A stretch of DNA of 64,000 nucleotides from Symsagittifera roscoffensis (Eukaryota; Xenacoelomorpha; Acoela; Convolutidae). Shown here piece by piece: positions 56,641 to 64,000 of the stretch. How positions within the stretch are numbered: the stretch's first letter is position 1; the number at the start of each line of letters is the position of its first letter. Both the position numbers and the translations under genes were made by a program. The notes beneath the pieces are model-generated. The model worked only from the letters and a program-made list of their open reading frames with translations, searched no databases and was not told the DNA's origin. The stretch covers positions 15,937,840 to 16,001,839 of the forward strand of contig NC_087070.1 of assembly GCF_963678635.1 (NCBI RefSeq). The letters are read 5' to 3'.

Positions 56641-56672
56641 AACATTCAGGGCTTCGCCCTGATACGAGCAGT
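56641..56672 (+). repeat. CAGGGC hairpin plus TACGAGCAGTC motif
   Basis: AACATTCAGGGCTTCGCCCTG, then ATACGAGCAGTC. Further copies lie at 57220, 58925 and (worn) 59617. Confidence 0.7.
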
Positions 56673-59600
56673 CTTGTCTTTATTTCGATTTTAAAAGCAA
56701 GTGCGGAGAGTTTATGCTTGGGTTGGTTTTTTTATTCTTGACAATTTTCGATTTCTTAACGAAGCATTTTTGACGGAATTACTTTTTTCTGAAAGATCTT
56801 GTTGTCCTTCTGCAAGATATTGTTGTCGTGAGCTCAAACAAAAAAAAACAACTGGTAAGCTCATTAAAACGTATTTCACCTGTGATCATATTTTGTAATG
56901 TTTTGGAGGTTTGAAAAATGCTAATTTGGCCAAATTGAGATAATTAACGCGAGATATATTGCATTCTTATAACACGCGTAAAAGGGGATCTAATGAGTTC
57001 TTAAATGTTTTAAGGCAAGTCACTAGGGGTAATATAGTTAGGACACAAGACTCTAAATACAGTACTTTGTAATTAACATAAGCGTGTTGGCTAAAACACA
57101 TAAAGTGAACAAAAAACTGGATAAAAGGAATTTCAAAAAAATGAAAAAAAAACTTTTTTTAAATAAGTTTTGTCAATATTTCTAACAACAAAATTTAAAT
57201 TGACCTCAAAGTTAGATCAGAACATTCAGGGCTTTGCCCTGATATACGAGCAGTCCTGTTGTCTCTTATTATCTGGTTTACCTTGTGCCGAATTTGGTTT
57301 TTTTCATAGTGCTAAAATTTGACTAGATTTTTTCATTTCATTTGCAATTTCATTAGTCCAAATAAAAAATTTTTTTTTTGCTGCGATGTGATTGAAACCA
57401 GGCTTCACGCCTTGAATCTTTGTTTTTTTTTATTGTTGGTTTTTTGATTTTTTCTTCAATTCAAGTGCTTGAGCTTGGTGATAAGCAGGATGCATCATGA
57501 AAAAACCTGTCAATACCTTGTTTTAAGCTTAGTTTTTATTGCTAATAATTCATTCTCCCGACTTTTGAAAAAAGTGAAGAATGTATATGTTCAGGTTGGC
57601 TTTTTATTTAGACCTGTTTTCAAAAAAAATTTCTCTGGATCTTCATGTTCCCAGAAGGGTCGCCCTCACGACTACACTAGCCTGACTTTAAGAGCGATGT
57701 GATGGTTTGATGCTAAAAGGTAACGCGCATTTTTTACGCGTGACGAAATATCCCGCTCCACAACATCGTTCCAATTTCAGTTGAGGCAAGTTAATTGGTA
57801 TTATAATTATAATAAAAATTTTTCAAGTCCCCCCAGAAATTCATTAGAAGTATCATTGAATGGGGAGCTCGCCTATCATCTACTGGTGAAAGAGTCGAAT
57901 GGGAACGAGTAAAAAAGTTACAAAAAAAACGACAATAGACTTATAGTAAAAGAGTCAAAAATAGACTCGAACTACTAGAGACCGTGATCGAACTCTTGTT
58001 TTGTTGACATAAAAGTTTTTTTTGGCTGGTAATTGAGTGATTAAAATCAACGCCGATGTCGATTGCCAAGAGAAAAAAGAATTCGTTAGATATCAGTTTC
58101 TTTTGCCTTTTTTTCGCCCCTGAAACCAAAAAAAAAGAAACTTTTATTCAATATGCTATATCAGTTTTTCACTGGTTTAATTACCTCATTAATTTTTGCC
58201 GCAACTTTTTTCATACTTTGAATTGAACTTGGTTGCGTTTTCTAAAAGATAATTTTTGTTACTATTTAAAGGAAGTTTCACGGGCTCAATAAATCCCAAT
58301 GTTTTTCAATTCCATGTGAAATAGCGGCAATCTGATACATAAAAACTATGTCGCATTTGTCTTGTCTTTACGAGCAGTCTTGTCTTTATTTCGATTTTAA
58401 AAGCAAGTGCGGAGAGTTTATGCTTGGGTTGGTTTTTTTATTCTTGACAATTTTCGATTTCTTAACGAAGCATTTTTGACGGAATTACTTTTTTCTGAAA
58501 GATCTTGTTGTCCTTCTGCAAGATATTGTTGTCGTGAGCTCAAACAAAAAAAACAACTGGTAAGCTCATTAAAACGTATTTCACCTGTGATCATATTTTG
58601 TAATGTTTTGGAGGTTTGAAAAATGCTAATTTGGCCAAATTGAGATAATTAACGCGAGATATATTGCATTCTTATAACACGCGTAAAAGGGGATCTAATG
58701 AGTTCTTAAATGTTTTAAGGCAAGTCACTAGGGGTAATATAGTTAGGACACAAGACTCTAAATACAGTACTTTGTAATTAACATAAGCGTGTTGGCTAAA
58801 ACACATAAAGTGAACAAAAAACTGGATAAAAGGAATTTCAAAAAAATGAAAAAAAAACTTTTTTTAAATAAGTTTTGTCAATATTTCTAACAACAAAATT
58901 TAAATTGACCTCAAAGTTAGATCAGAACATTCAGGGCTTTGCCCTGATATACGAGCAGTCCTGTTGTCTCTTATTATCTGGTTTACCTTGTGCCGAATTT
59001 GGTTTTTTTCATAGTGCTAAAATTTGACTAGATTTTTTCATTTCATTTGCAATTTCATTAGTCCAAATAAAAAATTTTTTTTTTGCTGCGATGTGATTGA
59101 AACCAGGCTTCACGCCTTGAATCTTTGTTTTTTTTTATTGTTGGTTTTTTGATTTTTTCTTCAATTCAAGTGCTTGAGCTTGGTGATAAGCAGGATGCAT
59201 CATGAAAAAACCTGTCAATACCTTGTTTTAAGCTTAGTTTTTATTGCTAATAATTCATTCTCCCGACTTTTGAAAAAAGTGAAGAATGTATATGTTCAGG
59301 TTGGCTTTTTATTTAGACCTGTTTTCAAAAAAAATTTCTCTGGATCTTCATGTTCCCAGAAGGGTCGCCCTCACGACTACACTAGCCTGACTTTAAGAGC
59401 GATGTGATGGTTTGATGCTAAAAGGTAACGCGCATTTTTTACGCGTGACGAAATATCCCGCTCCACAACATCGTTCCAATTTCAGTTGAGGCAAGTTAAT
59501 TGGTATTATAATTGCATACAAGGCTGAAAATTTTAAAGTCAGCCTAAATTAAAGTCATAGTTTGTCAATATTTCATTAACCAGAAGTTATTCGAGACCAA

Positions 59601-60637
59601 GTCACGGACACTCGAAGCATTCAGAGCTTTGTGTTGATACGAGCAGTCTTGGGATCAAATTGACATCTTCCCTGTCTCCCTCTCAAAATGGACTAAGTTG
59701 TGATCCTCCGTTCCAGTGTTCACCAAACGGCACCAATTTGAACAAGCTTTTTTTTGTACTTTTTTTAGACTATAGGCGGAACATTCTGTGCTACTTTCAC
59801 AGGTCTGATTTCCCAATCAATCACTTTTTGGGTTCCGACCACTCTTATGTTTATTCATAGCTTCAAGTCTAGTTACAATAAATTTTTTGCTTTACCTGGA
59901 ATAGCCTACCTTTAGGAGATGAGGGAACGCGTCATTCCGGTTCCCCCTCCCATACTATTTCGCGAGATCAATTTCTGTTAGATCAGCCATAAAACTCAAT
60001 GCTTCTAAACGCTCTTTGGGCGCCATTATGAATGAACTAAACTTGGGGAGTCGTGCGCCAAAAAAGCTTGATTGATTTAATAATTTTTTAAAAAATTTTT
60101 CAAGTCCCCCCAGAAATTCATTAGAAGTATCATTGAATGGGGAGCTCGCCTATCATCTACTGGTGAAAGAGTCGAATGGGAACGAGTAAAAAAGTTACAA
60201 AAAAAACGACAATAGACTTATAGTAAAAGAGTCAAAAATAGACTCGAACTACTAGAGACCGTGATCGAACTCTTGTTTTGTTGACATAAAAGTTTTTTTT
60301 GGCTGGTAATTGAGTGATTAAAATCAACGCCGATGTCGATTGCCAAGAGAAAAAAGAATTCGTTAGATATCAGTTTCTTTTGCCTTTTTTTCGCCCCTGA
60401 AACCAAAAAAAAAGAAACTTTTATTCAATATGCTATATCAGTTTTTCACTGGTTTAATTACCTCATTAATTTTTGCCGCAACTTTTTTCATACTTTGAAT
60501 TGAACTTGGTTGCGTTTTCTAAAAGATAATTTTTGTTACTATTTAAAGGAAGTTTCACGGGCTCAATAAATCCCAATGTTTTTCAATTCCATGTGAAATA
60601 GCGGCAATCTGATACATAAAAACTATGTCGCATTTGT
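56663..60637 (+). repeat. Tandem duplication, two units of 1.7 and 2.3 kb
   Basis: Unit 1 is 56663-58360 and unit 2 is 58369-60637, separated by an 8-bp filler CTTGTCTT. Matching positions are offset by 1705-1706 bp up to about 57800 and by 2277 bp thereafter, because unit 2 has about 571 bp (about 59512-60083) that unit 1 lacks. Over aligned stretches I found essentially no substitutions, only one-base homopolymer changes, so the event is young or an assembly artefact. Repeated short frames inside are non-coding. Confidence 0.95.
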
Positions 60638-61479
60638 TGCATGTATAATACGGATGCTGTGAGTTTAAAACTCGAGCTGTTTTCTCCCGCATGCTTTTGT
60701 GAGGCTCTTTTTACAATTTCTGGATCCCTTTTACTATATATCGCAAAATGAGCGATTATTAGATACAACATATTTTAACTATTTAATTTAGGGATGGTAA
60801 GTTTTTACTGGGTAGCGCACGGGGATAGGAAAAGAGTTCCAATTTTCTTTAAAACGTCAGTCGTTTCTTGGATAAAAATATTGCGGACAGAAAGAAGCTC
60901 TCTTCCCGTCTCCGCTCGCATGTCAATTTTTCAATAAAAAGAACCACAACCGGGCAAGTATGGAATCTTGGTTGCTTGGCAAGTATCGAACAATTTGTCA
61001 GAATAAAAAGTATTTTTGAGACAGATTCTTGCTTTTAGTTCTATTCCGTTACATGCAAAACTTCATGATTACAAAATATTTTCATTTCGTTCGATTGCTA
61101 CAAGAATTGGCATGCTGACTGATTCGGCCACTTCAAATTCTTTTTTTTTCATACTTAACCTTCTTGTAAAACCAAACGTTGCATACCAGAAATTTTCTTA
61201 TATGAAAACTGGAGGATTTGGAAAAAGAGCCCCCCGCGCTGAAGGTTTAAGGATAATCATCGATTATTTTGAAATTTTTTTGTCTGTTTCTCTAAAATGC
61301 AAAATTTATCAATTATTTCCATTTTTTTCCAAAAATGTTTATAAAAAGAATATAATCCTTTTTAATCAAATATAATGGATTATAATCCATTTTTTAAAAT
61401 CGTTTTGTTAGCTATTTTCATTTGTTCATAAGTAAATAATTTTGCTTTTGTTTAATTCAGTTTATTTGACTAACCCCGC
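60638..61479. other. Non-coding AT-rich DNA
   Basis: A 119-codon + strand frame (61016-61375) is F/I/K/L-rich with no motif and reads like chance AT-rich sequence. Confidence 0.35.
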
Positions 61480-61800
61480 AGCCCTCACCATACCCCACAG
61501 GCTTACCCCTACCCCAAAGTTATCCCGGTGGGGGAAGGGGGAAGGTAGGTGGCGGTGGGGGAAAGTCGCTGGGTCAGGTGGAAGGTGGGGATATTAAGGT
61601 GGAAAAGTTGGGGGGGGGGGGGGGGGAGGAGAGGAGATGGGGGTAGGCGCGTGTGTGGATTTAATCGCGAAGTGGGGAACAGTTAAACGCTAGTGGAGCG
61701 GGGTAAACGCAGGGGAGGAGGGGGTACAAGTGGAGGTTCTAGTGGGAGGGGCGTATTAGAAAGACTGGGGAGCGATAGCGAGGGGACGTGGGAATGCGGT
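61480..61800 (+). repeat. G-rich tract
   Basis: Strong G bias on the + strand, with many GGGG runs and an uninterrupted G run of about 16 near 61611. Preceding CCCC runs (61490-61530) could pair with it. It is a potential quadruplex and hairpin region. The minus-strand proline-rich frame is an artefact. Confidence 0.8.
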
Positions 61801-61838
61801 AGTGAGTAGTGAACCTGGAGATGAGCGTGTTCGTTCGA

Positions 61839-62099
61839 ATTCTGATTTTGCCAAAAAGCGAAAAAAGCAGAGTAATTGTCCACAAAAATAATCGTATAGA
61901 ATTTTTTAAGTACAGAAAATAATCGATTGTAATGAAAACAAAAATGGAAAATTATCTACATCAAGAATAGGTCTCAAGGTTCTAAAAAAGAAGATTTTTG
62001 TTTTCATTACAATCGATTATTTTCTGTACTTAAAAATTTTTATACGATTATTTTTGTGGATAATTACTGCTTTCTTCGCTTTTCCGCAAAATCAGAATT
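61839..62099. repeat. Long inverted repeat, 107-bp arms
   Basis: Left arm 61839-61945, right arm about 61994-62099, spacer about 48 bp. Shared blocks include AATAATCGATTGTAATG and its complement, and CACAAAAATAATCGTAT and its complement. Arms match nearly perfectly. Confidence 0.9.
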
Positions 62100-62244
62100 T
62101 TTTATCATTTAGTTTTACTTCTAAGTGGAGGAAGTCAAAATCAACCTATGCTTAATAGGGTTATTTAGATGTCAATTTAAATTTTAAAAGTCCTAAATTG
62201 GTTTTGTTTCACTCTTTTCTCGAATACATCATATATAATTTTGT

Positions 62245-63960
62245 TTAGTCTTTTGGTTCTAAACAACCATGCCTAGAAATTGACCATTCACAGATGAGAT
62301 TTTCAAAACTCAAGACAAGCGTGCCTATCTGCGCCAAACGAACAAGTGAATTCTTCTGGTCAAAATGTCCGCCACCATAAATAATTGTAGTAGGAAGATA
62401 TTTTAACATCATCTTACCAGATCGAGTTTGTTCTTGAACAAAGTGTACACTTACGTCGATATGTTTGTCTGTCGATCTCAAAGCCGTTTTATGAGCCCAA
62501 CAGACTGCTCCTTGTCTGTCACTGAAAAGATAGTGATGGTAGTATTATAGCTAATACTCTCAAATACTTATTTCAGGAACAAAACTTCCTGGCTCAAAGG
62601 TGATGAGCCATATACTCCGATTGACATGTAGATAGTGATACCAAACGTTGCTTAGCAGTTCGCCAAAAAATAGGTGATCGCTTATTTTAATAACTATTCC
62701 GGATACAGACTTTCTGGTCTTTACCTGGCTTGTCCAATCGACATCTCTGTACGCAAAATACCTAGACCCTTATCAAGTCGTGAAAAAATTAGGGAAATTT
62801 TTGTGCACTTTAAAAATGTAGTACTCTTTTTACTGCAATAAGGTCTTGCACTGTTAAATTTTTGCACGCTTGAACTTTTCTGCAAAAGCAAAATTAGGCC
62901 TCGTAGTTACAGCTATATACAATAACGCTCACACTAACTGCCGAAAAAGGGAACGATTAGTTAGAATATTATCGTCAGTTGCATTTCTAGATGTAACCAC
63001 AGATTCATCTACTGGTTTGCATGTTTGGAAACTCCATTTCTCGATTACGTTTTTTACGTGTCTTTAAAGTGATTTTTTATTCCTATGAACCATACGGGAA
63101 TGCTTTTATCTCCAACATTAATCGGCTCACCAAGATTTGCAAACAATTGTTTTACTGAATTTTCGTCACCATCAAAATCAATCATGTCATCAACACATAC
63201 ATCAATAAAACTCATCTTCTTAGGATGATAAAATAAACAGGTGTCTACACAGCTTCTTAAGTAGCCGAAGATTTTTTTTAAATAATCGATTCCAAGCTCG
63301 ACTCGGTTGTTTTAACCATAAAAAGTTAATTTTGCCCATAAACAGTATAATTTTGACCATAAACTTGGCTAAATTCCCGAGCCACATAACGTTCCTTTAA
63401 TCGTTCAATTGACCCATTTCTTTTACGTTTTTATCAATAACTCCTTTGCCTTTTGTTAATGGTTTTCTAGAAGGTAAAGGCACAAAGTCTCAAGTTTTAT
63501 TTTCTACAAGACTATTGAATTCTCTTTGCCTTGCAACCTGCCATGTTTCAACATCAGCTGACAAAATTGCATCCCTATAATTGAGAGGAACAATGCCTTT
63601 GACACTAGCAGCCATTGCAAATTTAAAGCTCTTATCAAAAGAAGAATGTAATCATCTTGCGATGCTGGTCTTCAATGATCCGATCAGTCCTATTAGTTGT
63701 AGAAATGTCAAGACCCAAAGTAGTTTAATTTTACTCGATACTTCCAGATTTTTCTCTTATCTGATATAATGTAGAATGTTTTGGTAAAAGTTTTATCGAA
63801 TTGCCAGGAATAGGAAAAAGAGTATTTTGCAAATGTTCTGCCAGTGGAGTGTAAAGAGGAGACTCAATGGCATCAGATATATCGAATTGATCGTGAGTTG
63901 TGTGTGTTTTCACGTGTATCTAAGTAGATTGGAGTATCTTGAATCTCAATTTGCTTATTA
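62245..63960 (-). pseudogene. Copia-type pol relic (RT and RNase H)
   Basis: Minus-strand pieces in order: near 63570-63470, W-Q-V-A-R-Q-R-E-F-N-S-L (RT start, with a stop where Trp is expected); at 63183-63197, C-V-D-D-M, the copia V-D-D-M active site (Tyr to Cys); near 62740, D-V-D-W and R-K-S-V-S-G (RNase H); and at 62245-62481, D-K-H-I-D-V-S-V-H-F, the end of the copia RNase H. Many stops and shifts separate them. The relic may extend past the window's right edge. Confidence 0.8.
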
Positions 63961-64000
63961 TGAGGTTAGTTGAAGAAGGTAAGCTTTGAGATGTATCAAT

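Noticed and set aside
57469-59407. Identical 77-codon frames at 57469 and 59174
   Set aside because: They are conserved only because the DNA is duplicated; no motif and low-complexity composition.
61016-61375. 119-codon + strand frame
   Set aside because: F/I/K/L-rich translation of AT-rich DNA without any recognisable domain.

Overview
The window is animal nuclear DNA, most likely from an invertebrate. It is AT-rich, full of introns and transposon remains, and has no bacterial gene layout. It holds one clearly functional host gene: a single-copy-type ezrin/radixin/moesin (ERM) protein on the + strand. I reconstruct it as eight exons between 28623 and 47123, encoding 636 residues. Almost everything else is mobile DNA in various stages of decay. 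The phylum cannot be fixed from sequence alone.

Layout. 1-10870 (minus strand): a nearly complete but dead Ty3/gypsy-type retrotransposon (gag, protease, RT, RNase H, integrase). It also carries an extra third ORF whose C-terminal half has GDSL/SGNH-hydrolase-like motifs and runs off the left edge. 11433-11771: a 24-bp minisatellite. 12110-17547: a very large inverted-repeat structure, with outer arms of about 1.4-1.5 kb enclosing a long-TIR element (14093-16026) and a copia fragment. 17610-20817: an unidentified, intronless, frame-broken coding block, cut off exactly where another copy of the long-TIR element begins (20818-22910). 23332-26160: a decayed non-LTR retrotransposon with a PHD-like finger, RT and a possible restriction-like endonuclease tail. 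26400-28190: small MITE-like elements.

28623-47123: the ERM gene. Its introns carry a 141-bp near-perfect palindrome (intron 3), a fourfold 1.2-kb tandem array (intron 5), a purine-rich minisatellite joined to a CCAT-type satellite (intron 7), and dispersed repeats. Two of its seven introns need non-GT donors: intron 1 reads GA-AG and intron 6 GC-AG.

47124-64000: mostly non-coding. It contains a hAT-like MITE, a LINE fragment, a 2-kb FLYWCH/MULE transposon with terminal inverted repeats (52600-54608), a recent-looking tandem duplication (56663-60637), a G-rich tract, a long inverted repeat (61839-62099) and a copia pol remnant (62245-63960). No rRNA, CRISPR or confident tRNA gene was seen.
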